A stretch of DNA of 64,000 nucleotides from Isoetes taiwanensis (GCA_021234155.1 JAJEKV010000014.1:10559563-10623562), one strand, 5' to 3'. Positions 25,956 to 37,620 are shown, counted from the stretch's first letter. Notes: generated from the letters alone by a model not told the origin. Numbers and translations are program-made.

Positions 25956-25990
25956 CCGGGGCTCAAACATGCCACCCTGGGCTCAAACAT
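25951..25990. repeat. 20-bp tandem duplication at the array edge
   Basis: Two near-identical 20-bp units, GCCACCCGGGGCTCAAACAT and GCCACCCTGGGCTCAAACAT, lie side by side where the large array stops. Confidence 0.85.
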
Positions 25991-26173
25991 CCCGCACATT
26001 CGTAAGTAGTAGCAATAGAAGATTGGTTAAATCCTAATGTGATTTTTTGATGCATATATGGCTCCTGGAATGTCCAAATTAGCATAAGGACAAACTTTCA
26101 TGACCATCGATGAAAAAAAGGCACCAAAAATTAAAAAGTGTTAGACGTCGCTATAACAAAATACGTCGCGGAC

Positions 26174-26275
26174 CGTCGCATGCGACGTTAAACCCCAGAA
26201 TATATCACGATTTTGAAATCGTATATACGATTTCAAAATTACGTCGCATGCGACGTCACGACGTCGCATGCGACG
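26174..26275. repeat. Palindrome cluster
   Basis: CGTCGCATGCGACG, itself a perfect palindrome, occurs at 26174, 26242 and 26262. Between them, 26210-26239 is a perfect 30-bp palindrome centred on GTATATAC. The CGTCG motif matches the subterminal blocks, so this may be a nested or rearranged transposon end. Confidence 0.8.
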
Positions 26276-26467
26276 CCGTGTGCTTTTTACAGTCCCGCGG
26301 GCCGTCTTTTCCGGGACCATTCCTAGGCTTCCTTCTATCGACTATTTTGGGCGATCTTCGGCGTTACGACCTTGAACGACTTGCAAGCACTCTTTTTAAG
26401 GTTAGTAGATCATGGTTTTTGGATTGAATGGTTTTTTGGATTGAATGATTTAGTGTAGATTTCAAAA

Positions 26468-26815
26468 TTTTTTTTTTCTATCTCTTTCCTTCTTTTTCTT
26501 CTTCTTGTTTCTTCATTCTTCTTCTTTTTCCTTCTTTCCTCATTTCTTTCTTCGATTCTTCCCTCATTTCACTCTTCCATTCTTCCATTCTTCTATCTTT
26601 TCCATTTCATTCTCTTATTTCTTCCATTCTTCTCTTTCTTTCCCTAATTTCTTTTTTCTCCTCTTTCCCCTTCTCTTCTTTCTCCCACCCTCTTTGATTC
26701 ATTCATTTTTTTTCTTTCTTGTTTTACTATTTCTTCATCTTCTTTTTTTTTTTTTGTTTCTTCTTCGATCTTTTTTTTCGTTGTTCTTATTCTTCTAACT
26801 CTTTGTTGCTTTCTA
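26468..26815. repeat. Pyrimidine-rich low-complexity tract
   Basis: About 350 bp almost purely of TTC/CTT/TTTC on the plus strand. The Ser/Phe-rich and Lys/Glu-rich ORFs reading through it are artefacts. Confidence 0.9.
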
Positions 26816-26922
26816 TTTCGATTTGGACCCGTCAGGATCTTGTTACACACGTCCTTCTTTTGGTAAGTTGATCGCACTTGCATTTTATTTTTATAATTTT
26901 AAGTAGGTTAAAAAAAATTGAT

Positions 26923-27230
26923 GGAGTGGCTTGTTCAAGGGCACGGCCTAGGCTCCACCTAGAGTGGGGAGGACCATGTACCCGGGTTCGAAGTCCACTT
27001 CACTACGATCATATATTTTTCCTAGGTTAAGGAGTGGCTTGTTCAAGGGCACGGCCGGCTCCACCTAGAGTGGAGAGGGCCACGTACCCGGGTTCAAGTC
27101 CACAACCACTTGTTATTTTTTAGGTTTAAAATAAAATTGTAGTGGCTTGTTCAAGGGCACGGTAGGCTCCACTACGAGTGGAGACGACCAGGTGTTCGGG
27201 TCCAAGTCGACTTTTCTTGTAATTCTTAGG
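26923..27230 (+). repeat. Three tandem ~108-bp tRNA-like (SINE-like) units
   Basis: Units start near 26923, 27031 and 27140. Each has GTGGCTTGTTCAAGG, resembling a polymerase III A box. About 55-60 bases later the first has GGTTCGAAGTCC and the second GGTTCAAGTCC, good B-box matches; the third is degraded. The repeat is certain; the link to a SINE or tRNA is inference, and no cloverleaf was established. Confidence 0.6.
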
Positions 27231-27944
27231 TAGAGGTGGCCAAATCTAGCTTATAATCCTAAAGCCTATGTTAGCCAACTCTAGCTTTTAATCCGACTAA
27301 TCCAGATTTGGAAGGGGCTCATTTTATGATGGGGGAGTCTGCTCGAAAGAAGGTACATGACCTAGTCATAGTCTTATTTTTATTCTTTTGTTTTGTGTTA
27401 ATCTATCGATTTATAGAAAAGGCAAAGAGTGATTGCAAAATTAAAGTCGAATGCCAAAAAATTGGGAGGCGATTGGTCAAAGGTCCTAAACCACTTAATC
27501 ATCCATAAGGAAGATATCAAGGTATTTGTTATTTGTTGCCATTCATTCAATTCAAAATAAGACATTTAACTTGTCATGTTGTATTCCTTGCAATCGGATC
27601 ACTTTCGAACGTGCAAAGGATTCCAAAGAAAAACATCGCCTCCGCACCGCCAAGGCAACTTCAAACAAACGAATTCCGGCCCCACTTGGGTTCCGTGGTA
27701 AAAAGGCTTTTTACATAGATTCGTAAGTGCTATAAACTCTTAGTTCACGTTAACTTTCAATGTCATTGTCTAATATTGGTCGTATTGTTATAGAATTGGC
27801 TATCACGGGTTTTCCACCTAACGGGGAACACGTGAAGATAGCCACTACCGCCCTCTTGCCTCTTGTATATGATATTGTAATTAACTATTAAAATTCTTTC
27901 CAATTTTTTATTTTTTTTTTAATTTTTTATTTTTTTTTTTCGTG
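27231..27944. other. CACTA-like element interior, no gene recognised
   Basis: AT-rich filler with short ORFs only (for example 27308-27508) that match nothing I know. It ends in T-rich runs just before the right subterminal block. Confidence 0.4.
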
Positions 27945-28144
27945 ACACCACGCGTCGCCTTGACGTCCCGTCCTAGGACGTCACGAGTCCGCGTCGTGTC
28001 GCGTCTGCGTCGCGTCTGGCACGGCGTCGGGAGACGTCTGCCCAGGCGTCGCGGCATGCGGCGACGCCGCATCGCGGCGATGTCTGCGGCGGCGATGCGT
28101 CAGGACGTCTGTCGCGGCGGCGACGCCGTCGAGACGTCGCATAG
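27945..28144. repeat. Right subterminal GC-rich motif block
   Basis: Dense GACGTC, GCGTCGC and GGCGGCG motifs, the inverted counterpart in content of 10849-11050. Apparent Arg-rich ORFs are compositional. Confidence 0.7.
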
Positions 28145-28172
28145 ATGTCGCTAAATGGCCTTTCTCCTTGTG
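28145..28172 (-). repeat. Terminal inverted repeat, right
   Basis: The complement begins CACAAGGAGAAAGG and ends CATTTAGCGACAT, aligning with 10819-10848. Confidence 0.75.
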
Positions 28173-28175
28173 ATT
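28173..28175. repeat. 3-bp target duplication of the CACTA-like element, right
   Basis: ATT, matching 10816-10818, follows the terminal CTTGTG. Confidence 0.7.
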
Positions 28176-29689
28176 GCAAGTCTTTGCACCTTTGAAATCG
28201 CATTAAGTTTACAATATCTATAATTACATACTTACTATCTCCACAAAATTTAAGCGATTAGTTTAAATGGTAGAAATACTTCAGATAGTACAATTATATT
28301 TACTCTAAGTTTTACAATATTTAACGACTTTTAGGTCGCGATTATTTAAACAAAGAACCACGATTTAGACCTATTGTTACATAGACAAGGTTTTAATTAT
28401 CATCATACACAAGAATTAGATGTGCTTCTTATTCTCTTCCTTGGGTCCTTCCGTGATTACCCTTGGAAGTATATCCCTAAGATGCACTTAAGTATATCTG
28501 AATTCTATTTTCTATTTATATTTATAAGGTCATATAGCTATCCTTGGAAGGAATTGGATCCATGCGAAGGATTAATTAACATGCTAACTCACATTATCGT
28601 TGTTATTTAACTTATTTCTATATGATACACATACGTACAGCAATTTCTATGCAGTTATTAGGATCTATATTTAACTTATCTATAAGACACATTACAGCTT
28701 ATAATACATGCGCACACCTTACCTAAGGCTAGAACGCATCCACCCATTGAGCTGGCGTTGAGTAATTTGGAGGTGACTTGGTCGTTGTATTGCTCCCATA
28801 GTTTTGCTCCACTTCATTGGTGTAGTTAGCTACTACGTCAGTCTCGCACGTTGAAGGCCTCCTGAGCACTAAGGTATCTATCTATCTTACGCTCTATTCG
28901 CTTCGGCCATTGCCGGAGTGAACTCTATTCTACGGGTCGGTCAATTCGATACAAGTACGTTCAATCATAAGATTGAGCCCTCCCACTTTCTTCGAAAAGA
29001 AAATGGTCCTGCACCCCTTCAATGACGTTGTACACAACGTCATATCTATTCTCTCCCCTTAAGAGGTTATATGCTTCTTACTTAGCGCATTAATTTACTA
29101 TCCTTAGATAACATATATAACCATCTAAGATGGATGCACATATTATGTTATCATTTATTTCAATATAGTTATGGGTTACCTACTTAGTTAGAACGATTCT
29201 AAACCACAAGGTTTTGTCATCATGACAATTCCTTTTGTCTCAAAAGACTGTTTGATTACTATAATTTTTATTTTAGATGTACTTTGCATGTACTATTCTT
29301 TTATATTCTAGAGATTCCCCCTTTCTTACTTATTTAAACTCTTGGAATATTCCTACCAATCGAATTGATGTCATCGTAACAAGTTGGCCGGACTTGTTAG
29401 ATTACTTCTTTTCTTTCGGTTGGATTATTCTTTGGAGGTACTAAATTTATACATGGTCAACAATTATCCTAGTAATGATTCCTTCTTAGCGAGGTGATCA
29501 ATCTCACCAAGTGGTTTCAATATGTTGGATGTCTGTTAACAATCTTGTATAATTTTAGTTACTCTTATGTGTTTCCTTCCCAATACTTGACGCTTAGCTC
29601 AATATTGGGCAATCCTTCTAAAAAAAAATGCCTTCTAATCCCAATGTGGATGTTACCATCCATACATTTAACCTATTAGGCCCCATGGC

Positions 29690-32401
29690 CTTGGATCCTT
29701 GAGCTTGCTAGAAGCTCATCCACTCGTTGCCTGGTTGACGTAGCAAGGTACGTTCTTCCGAATCGCTCGATACTTCAGTCTCCTTGACGGTGGCTCCCCT
29801 TTGATGTAGAGGTTGACTTTGTTCGTTAGAAGCCTCTCATTGCTGGTGGCTTGATGGTGTAGTTGATCACTTGAAATCTTCCATGCCGCTTTTCAAAAGC
29901 CCTGAAGGTGGCGTCGTTACCTTGCATCTTTCATCCCCGAACTCTTTATGTTGGCGACTAAAGGGCGACTCAGATCCGATATTGTTTCCTCGACTCCATC
30001 GACGTCTCATACATCGAAGTCCTCTTGTCGTTATCAGCGTTGCCCAAGAGTGTTGAAGATGTTGATTGCTTCACTCCTGCAAATTGCCTGACATCTCTTC
30101 GTTTGATTTGTTACGCTATGGGAGGGAAGAAATAACAAGGGAACTATATATGCAAAGCATATAGCTTACATAATTACAATTATTAATAGAGCTATTAAGT
30201 CCCCCTTGTGCCTCCCTTCGAGTTGCACACCTACTCCTTGGTAATGTCATCGGTGTTCCTCCCGGTGCCATGGTGTTGACGATCTATATCCTCCTATTTG
30301 TACGTCAGCTCGTACTCCGGGGTAACTTGTTGATATACTTGGGCCCTCCAATGTTTGTCGGCTATGGCACAACACGCTTTGCATCACATTCTAACTAAAG
30401 GTGTGCTGGTCGTTGATGCTTCGACATTTCAGTCTGCTTCCTGATCCTGTTCTCGGGCGGTAATTGTTCCCCCTTCATGATACTTGAAGCTATTTGGAGA
30501 CGTCTCTTGATGCTATGCGCGCTTCCTTTGGCTATACTCGTCTGGAGTTGTTCTCTTCTGCAGTTGTTCTTTGAATCGTCCATCCTTCGGTTCACCAAGT
30601 TGCATCCAAGTCCGCGTGCAAGTTATCGGCTCACCTCGCCTCACCTAATTGCTTCTCCATCGAGCTTCCAATCTTCCTTGTTTGATCCCCTCGGTCACAT
30701 GGCTTGGACATTGTCACATTCCTCAGTGCTATGCTTTCTTCTTGTCTTGAGGTACCCTCCGGTGGTTTTGATTGTGCCCGTCAGTTTTGATCCTCCTGTT
30801 GCCTCTAGGGAGCTCGTGGAAGAAGTCGGTTGCTAGCACTTCTCCAGCTTTCAGTTCCTGACCTTTGTCCCTGTATGCATGTCGGTCTCTCTGTCAAGTA
30901 ATGCTTCATGGCTCTCTTCCCTGCTGGCTATATTGTCGGGATGATGGATCCTTATATCTGCGCAGCTTGACCCTTGAGTTGAAGAAGTACCTGCCTTAGA
31001 TATACTCTTGTCGTTAAATAGCCTGGCTATTATCTTGAACTCTCTTTTTGCCGAAGGTGCTTCAGTTGCTATCCTTGTCGTTAAGGTGCCGAGTGCTTCT
31101 ACCTTGGGCGTTTGACGTGCCACATGTCGGAGATATGATCGGCTTCTTCTCTTCTAATTACTGGTAGGAGTACCTGACGAAGCCATCACCTAGTTGTTGA
31201 AGGCATATCTCCTCGTCGCAGTGCCTTTCGTAAGTGCATCTCCATCTTCTTAGCTGGTTCGTTGATGTCGGGTCGTTCCTCCTTTGGTTTCTAGGTGTTT
31301 CTGGGTCCGGAATTCTTGTTCGAGCGGAATATTCTCCTCCTTGATCTTGCCCCTAATGCTGATATAGGCCTTCAAGTCGGAGATGTTCCTTCCCTAATAT
31401 GCGTCTCCTCCCCCTCATGTTCTCCTACTTTTTGGAACCGATGAAAGTTCTCCTGCTGGTGCAAGGGAACTGAAGCTCGCCCCTGGTCGTCAGCCTTAGG
31501 TGCTTTGTGGTTGCCTATCTTGGTTGCTCCTTTTGTTGACGTTGCATGACATTCGCTTGAGCTGCTAAGCTGCAAGGTCATGGTGGTCTTCCCTCTGGTT
31601 TCTATACGCTCCTGTGTCGCGCTAACTTCTCTCCTCGCTGGAAGATTATGCCCTCTGGCCCTAGCTCATGATGCTAACGCCAAGATCGGCGTCTAACGCC
31701 TTCCCCGTGCACTGTATTTTGCTGCCTTGCATTCTTCCATTTGAAACTCATGTGCGTCGAGTTGATGAAGGCATCGAGATCCTCTTTCTGATGTGAGCTC
31801 GTGGACATGATAGCCGGGGGGTTGACATCTAGAAGATTCTTGATGCCGTTGGTTACCAAATATTCTTCCCATTTGATGAAGATTGTGATAGGCCGGTGGT
31901 ATCCTGTTCTACTGCTTGTCGGTTGAGGTGTTTGTCGTTGTGCTTCCCTCTCTTGGGTCCGCCTTTTTCTCTCCTCTCCTTATCCGTGCGACATCGGCTG
32001 GGACCTTGATGTCTTCAAGGAGTTGCGCCTCTAGCTCTTCTGTGGCTCTGGCCCTGTACTTCGAAAGCAACGCTCGTATATTCTAGAGTCTAGGGTCCAC
32101 TTGAAGGGCTCTCCTACAACAATTTTGGGCTCTATAAGCAAGCATGATGGCTCGAGCAGCATTACTGGAGACATATCTATAATCTCCAAGTCTATGGACA
32201 TTAGGACGTGTGGTATGGCATGAAATGAGGGTTGTTTTGCAAAACCTCTATGATGTTTGAGGCATACTCTAAGGTCCTATCAAAGTTGGTTTGGGGGAGT
32301 CCAATCTCTACACATGGAGTGACTTGGGCAGCTCTAGACTCTAGCTCCTTTCTAGGTATCCTGGCAATAGGGAGTGTCAATATGGCGGCTGTATAGGTCA
32401 A
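29690..32401 (-). pseudogene. Decayed minus-strand coding region of LTR-A
   Basis: Several stretches read well on the minus strand. At 32401-32201 a 66-codon ORF contains AILTLPIARIPRKELESR and ASNIIEVLQNNPHFMP. About 32170-31920 encodes AARAIMLAYRAQN, then LLSKYRARATEELEAQLLED after one stop. 31123-30851 is rich in Lys, Arg and Ser, and about 29880-29700 encodes VNLYIKGEPPSRRLKYRAIR. Codon-like character with frequent frame changes suggests an old gag or polyprotein-like ORF, but I do not recognise the family. The ORF at 32401-32201 is cut into the LTR at 36055 by the duplication. Confidence 0.35.
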
Positions 32402-32803
32402 ACTCTATTAGAAGGACACAAAATTAGGTCAAGGTTTATGCCTTTGGCATGAGCAGAGGTGATGTACCAACAGTTGAACTTGGGTTGCTATGCTGGGGTC
32501 TAGATGACTATAACAAAGGGGTGTTCTTGGGCACCTCTACCTTGGAGTAAGGCATCAGCTTTGAGCCGAGAGCAATACTTGTGAGGTACTAATGGGGTAT
32601 GCTTCTATTTACGAACAAACCACAGTTTGGAAAAACAATTCAAGGGTTTAAGTAATTTTGGTCATTTTGAGCTGGGGTTTGACATTTCTAGCCTAATTTG
32701 AGGTCATAAATGGATTCTAGGCTGTCTAACGGTCCTATTGCAACAAATTTTAGGCGATTTGGAGCTTTGTAGCTCAAGTTATGGGGTTTGAAAAATCGGA
32801 CGC

Positions 32804-33873
32804 CTCTAAGAGTGCGCGAGGGGGGTGTTAGGTGAGGTGTTGGCCTATCTCTGCCTAATGGATGCCAAGAATCAGCTGGAAGGGGTAAATTTCTATTAAT
32901 TTTCTTCCTAAATGCAAGTTTCTTTGTTTATTTACTACGTTTGGAGCAAGTAGGGCTAATCAAGGCCCCAGTTGGCTGGATGACTCTAAGAGTGCGCGAG
33001 GAGGGGGTTAGGTTGGGACCTAACTATGCTCTGGCGCACTATTGGAGGTGTTGGCCAAATGTCGCATTTGCTCCAGATCTAATATTGTACCTAATGAAAT
33101 ACACATTTTTAAACGACTATATATCTTTATTATTCAAAATTTTCATACACTACATATAAGCCTGTCAGTTACAAAAAGCAGCTTGTGTTCTATTTATCTG
33201 TCCTCTTGATGTACTTCGCCAATCTCATGTCTTTCGGTGTCTTTTGCGTGGAGCATGCACGCCAATGGGTCTTCAAAGTGTTGCACGACCTCCATCTCTG
33301 CCTTGCTTAATTTCTTGGTTTGTTGATGAAATCCTCCATCTTGGATGAAATTGGGGTCTTGTTTGGTCCTGTTTCTTCGAACGCCTCTAAGAGTGCGCGA
33401 GGAGGGCGTTAGGTCGGGACCTAACTATGCTCTGGCGCACTCTTGGAGTCGTTGGCCCTCTCTGCTCCAACACATCCAATTTACACAATTTACATGTCGT
33501 TACCCACTAATTCAAGCATTTTAAGCAAGATTCTATTATTATTTTTACCCTTTGAGTAATTTATAATCAATTTTTGAGGTCACTTTTAGGGATGACTCTA
33601 AGAGTGCGCGAGGAGGGGGTTAGGTCGGGACCTAACTATGCTCTGGCGCACTCTTGGAGGCATTGTTCCAAAAGTGACTTGTACTTAATGTTTTTCGATG
33701 TTTTAAGATATAATTCTAGCTATTTCGAGCTTTTTGATTGGGATTTCATCTTTTATTTTACCATTTGGAGTTCCTAAGGCCAAGTTCTAGGGTTCATATG
33801 GGGTGACTACTCTAAGAGTGCGCGAGAGACCCATTAGGTCGTGTCCTAACGTGCTCCTGGCGCACTCTTGGAG
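32804..33873. repeat. Five dispersed hairpin cassettes (first set)
   Basis: A ~65-nt cassette recurs at 32804-32840 (degenerate), 32983-33047, 33384-33448, 33596-33659 and 33810-33873. It has an outer stem, CTCTAAGAGTGCGC with GCGCACTCTTGGAG (14 pairs including a G-T), and an inner stem, GTTAGGTC with GACCTAAC. Sequences between cassettes are unrelated to each other. Confidence 0.85.
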
Positions 33874-33959
33874 TCGTTAGCCAAAAGTGCTTGAATTTTA
33901 GTAGGCTCTCTTAGGTGCCTATGTTCTCTAATTATCCTAATCTTAGATAATTACTAGCT

Positions 33960-34667
33960 CTACCCCGGGGCCCCCTTCAGGCAAGTGGTCTCGGCGGCTT
34001 AGGGTCTCGATGGCTTTCGGTTTGGACGGGACATGGAGCTCACTTCCCCACCGGTTTCGGGTGCTTATGTGGCGGTGGTGCACCGTATCGTGGTGAATGT
34101 CCTTGTGAGTCGGTTTAGGCCGGTGTGAGCCCTCTTTGCCCTTGTTGTGGCCTTCATCGTGAGACCTGGAGCATTGTCTGGTTTTATGCCCTCATTTGCG
34201 GGTTGCCCGGGATTGGGCGGTGGCTCTGCTTCGGTGAGATTGAATAGCCAACAATTGCTTGCTTCATGTGTATCCCGGTGTTTGGTCAGCAGACGCAAAG
34301 ACAAGCCTTGCATCCGGTAGCGTGGCTTGGTTGGTGTGTGGTTGATTTGGAAGCGGCGGTTGTGGATCTTTCGAGGGGATTCACTGACACAGCGCCTCTC
34401 GATTCCTCGACTTCGTACAAGCTATTTCAAAGCTTTTGGTGTTCCCGGATTAGTAGAGCGTAAGTTTTCCATTTGGCGGGACTTCTTGGGTGTGGTAGAT
34501 GGTGATGGTCGGTTTGTACGATGGTAGTAGAGTTAGGTTGTTGTGGAGTGTCGCGGTATCACCGCTTGTCTCTTTGGGCGCCTCCTTCCTCCTCACTTGC
34601 TTTGTAACATTACCATTCTTTTAATATATTGTCGACCGCGGTTCTTCAAAAAAAAAAAAAAAAAAAA
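33960..34667 (+). mobile_element. Poly(A) retroposon, probably a LINE 3' end (copy 1)
   Basis: It ends in a 20-A run (34648-34667) preceded by TTTTAATATATT and CTTC, a form common at plant LINE 3' ends. Near-identical copies end at 38419 and 47121. The 5' edge and target duplication were not resolved, and no reverse-transcriptase motif is included. Confidence 0.5.
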
Positions 34668-34780
34668 TTCCCGCTACTTTCGAGGTTTGTGCTTGGGCTT
34701 TTACCTCCAAGACCGAATGTCTATATGAGTTAGTTCCTATAGGGTTTCGCCGCTTAGCTCGATCCCCGGGTGCGCCAAGA

Positions 34781-34797
34781 TCGTAGCTCGATACCAT
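34781..34797 (-). other. Primer-binding site of LTR-A (copy 1)
   Basis: The minus strand reads ATGGTATCGAGCTACGATC next to the LTR edge, an imperfect form of the initiator-Met tRNA primer site TGGTATCAGAGC. Confidence 0.6.
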
Positions 34798-36054
34798 TAG
34801 ACGGACCCAGCTCATATCACGATGCCCCGATCGTATACAAACCGGAGATCATCCCTCAAACCAAAGATCTCGCCACCGACATGAGGCCGTCCACCTAACA
34901 TCGGGCCCTTGATGGTGGCCAAGAACCCGACGGGAAGAATAAACGTGTCATTCATCCCGCCTCCCTGATCGCGACCTAGCTGCGGAAGCGTAAACAAAAC
35001 ATGAGCACATGACATCCATCAACAATAACATACCCACCTCGAAGGGTGGTCCACCATATCACGTACGCTGCAACAACACATCAAGACATCAACATAACAT
35101 GGAGAAATCCTACCCGTGCTCGGACTCATGGGGAAAGACCCGGCGGCTTGGGGTCTCCCAGCAATGCGCATGTAATTCATGGCAAATGGATTTGGTCGCA
35201 TAGGAACATGGTCGTTGGGTAGTCCACTCCATCCGCCCCTCCCGGCATACTTTGCGATAGGTCCAAAGTATTGAGCCCCGACCGTAGCCGGGTGAATAGC
35301 CGAGAGGGCTACCGCAAGCATCGGGTTGCATCTCCCCAGCCGATGAGGCGAGGGGGATCACTCCCTCCAGAAGGTTCATGCCAATCACAAAGTAGCTAGA
35401 GAGCCACCGCTTGTATTCGACTTCAACTCACCGGAAGGTGACGATCACCCCACGAAAGTGTCGAGCCCATGCCTTGCCTGCACGCAGTGACAAGCCATTA
35501 GGCCTAGCTCACAGCGTTCCCCGGCCGTCGTTACGCGCCAGCGGGATCAACCGTGATTAGACATGCCCTCCCTTGTCAGCCGGTCTAGCTCCTTCCACCC
35601 ACAAAGGGGCTTTATGCCGCGTGCCGCATTAATTGGGAATTAATGGGCTAAAACTAGGATCATACAACTACTTGGGCTCGGGTCTCTACCCCCTTCCCAA
35701 TACACAAGAGTGGCGATAGAATGTCAAAACATCATCACAACGTAACTGAAAATAATAGAATACATCTATTCTAATCTACCTAATCATACATGGTTAGGTT
35801 CCTTTGTTAGTGTCTATCATTCTTAGGCTGTAGGGGTCGCCTATAGCTAAGAATGGATGCTAAACCTACTGAAAGAGGCCTGATAACTCGGATCTATCTA
35901 TTGAATCAACCACCCACCCGCATCTTGGCTGGCTCCCACTCCTCTGAAAGCGTTCATGCTGCTGATCTCGGGTCTGCTGATCTTGGATCGAGCTGCAACC
36001 TGGGAGATCCGACTTCTATGCTTCCGTTCAGGTGGAAATGCATCCTCTGCTGCT
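34798..36054 (-). mobile_element. LTR-A, truncated 5' LTR (copy 1)
   Basis: The first 1.26 kb (from the primer-site side) of the LTR. It stops at the D1 junction and lacks the TGTGACG outer end. Confidence 0.85.
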
Positions 36055-36557
36055 CCAATCTCTACACATGGAGTGACTTGGGCAGCTCTAGACTCTAGCT
36101 CCTTTCTAGGTATCCTGGCAATAGGGAGTGTCAATATGGCGGCTGTATAGGTCAAACTCTATTAGAAGGACACAAAATTAGGTCAAGGTTTATGCCTTTG
36201 GCATGAGCAGAGGTGATGTACCAACAGTTGAACTTGGGTTGCTATGCTGGGGTCTAGATGACTATAACAAAGGGGTGTTCTTGGGCACCTCTACCTTGGA
36301 GTAAGGCATCAGCTTTGAGCCGAGAGCAATACTTGTGAGGTACTAATGGGGTATGCTTCTATTTACTTAACAAACCACGGTTTGGAAAACAATTCAAGGG
36401 TTTAAGTAATTTTGGTCATTTTGAGCTGGGGTTTGACATTTCTAGCCTAATTTGAGGTCATAAATGGATTCTAGGCTGTCTAACGGTCCTATTGCAACAA
36501 ATTTTAGGCGATTTGGAGCTTTGTAGCTCAAGTTATGGGGTTTGAAAAATCGGACGC

Positions 36558-37620
36558 CTCTAAGAGTGCTTGGGGGTGTTAGGTGAGGTGTTGGCCTATC
36601 TCTGCCTAATGGATGCCAAGAATCAGCTGGAAGGGGTAAATTTCTATTAATTTTCTTCCTAAATGCAAGTTTCTTTGTTTATTTACTACGTTTGGAGCAA
36701 GTAGGGCTAATCAAGGCCCCAGTTGGCTGGATGACTCTAAGAGTCTTGTGAGGAGGGGTTAGGTTGGGACCTAACTATGCTCTGGCGCACTATTGGAGGT
36801 GTTGGCCAAATGTCGCATTTGCTCCAGATCTAATATTGTACCTAATGAAATACACATTTTTAAACGACTATATATCTTTATTATTCAAAATTTTCATACA
36901 CTACATATAAGCCTGTCAGTTACAAAAAGCAGCTTGTGTTCTATTTATCTGTCCTCTTGATGTACCATAATCTCATGTCTTTTGTCTTTTTATGTGGAGC
37001 ATGCACGCCAATGGGTCTTCAAAGTGTTGCACGACCTCCATCTCTGCCTTGCTTAATTTCTTGGTTTGTTGATGAAATCCTCCATCTTGGATGAAATTGG
37101 GGTCTTGTTTGGTCCTGTTTCTTCGAACGCCTCTAAGAGTGCGCGAGGAGGGCGTTAGGTCGGGACCTAACTATGCTCTGGCGCACTCTTGGAGTCGTTG
37201 GCCCTCTCTGCTCCAACACATCCAATTTACACAATTTACATGTCGTTACCCACTAATTCAAGCATTTTAAGCAAGATTCTATTATTATTTTTACCCTTTG
37301 AGTAATTTATAATCAATTTTTGAGGTCACTTTTAGGGATGACTCTAAGAGTGCGCGAGGAGGGGGTTAGGTCGGGACCTAACTATGCTCTGGCGCACTCT
37401 TGGAGGCATTGTTCCAAAAGTGACTTGTACTTAATGTTTTTCGATGTTTTAAGATATAATTCTAGCTATTTCGAGCTTTTTGATTGGGATTTCATCTTTT
37501 TATTTTACCATTTGGAGTTCCTAAGGCCAAGTTCTAGGGTTCATATGGGTGACTACTCTAAGAGTGCGAGAGACCCATTAGGTCGGGTCCTAATCGTGCT
37601 CTGGCGCACTCTTGGAGTCG
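36558..37620. repeat. Hairpin cassettes, second set
   Basis: Duplicated versions of the five cassettes, near 36558, 36735, 37132, 37343 and 37556. The first two have their GCGCGAG core altered to TTG-like sequence, which looks more like a consensus artefact than mutation. Confidence 0.8.

Larger units (their letters stand above)
10819..28172. mobile_element. Giant non-autonomous CACTA-like DNA transposon (17.35 kb)
   Basis: The ends are inverted relatives of each other. The left begins CACAACAAGAGAATGG and the right complement begins CACAAGGAGAAAGG; both continue with CATTTAGCGAC. This resembles the plant CACTACAAGAAA...TTAGCGAC terminus with CACTA changed to CACAA. A 3-bp ATT duplication flanks it. 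GC-rich subterminal blocks full of GACGTC/CGTCG motifs lie inside both ends, as is typical where the transposase binds. No transposase ORF was found, so it would need help in trans. About 15 kb of the interior is the 1.12-kb tandem array. It sits inside the LTR-A interior and so is younger than that insertion. Confidence 0.75.
28176..34797 (-). mobile_element. LTR-A interior, main part
   Basis: It continues the interior interrupted at 10815. It runs from unrecognised minus-strand sequence, through coding-like remnants and the hairpin cassettes, to a poly(A) retroposon and the primer site beside the 5' LTR. I found no clear protease, reverse transcriptase or integrase motif, so the element may be non-autonomous or too decayed or error-laden to read. 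Confidence 0.6.
32301..36054. repeat. Direct duplication D1, copy 1 (~3.75 kb)
   Basis: From CCAATCTCTACACATGG at 32301 onward the sequence is repeated from 36055. The unit contains LTR-A interior, hairpin cassettes, poly(A) retroposon, primer site and 1.26 kb of LTR. The junction at 36055 fuses LTR sequence to interior sequence at a shared CCAATC. Confidence 0.9.

Noticed and set aside
11633-25999. Many 60-180-codon ORFs on both strands
   Set aside because: They recur in shifted forms in each tandem unit, are broken by different indels each time, and no frame is conserved across units.
26505-26883. Ser/Phe-rich and Lys/Glu-rich ORFs
   Set aside because: They are translations of the pyrimidine-rich low-complexity tract.
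26923-27230. Functional tRNA genes
   Set aside because: A- and B-box-like motifs are present but I could not form a cloverleaf with an anticodon arm; left as a tRNA-like repeat.
27942-28203. Arg-rich ORFs
   Set aside because: Compositional artefact of the right subterminal CGTCG/GACG block.
30477-30836. 119-codon plus-strand ORF as a real gene
   Set aside because: Low-complexity Leu/Ser-rich text opposite a more coding-like minus strand; probably a shadow.
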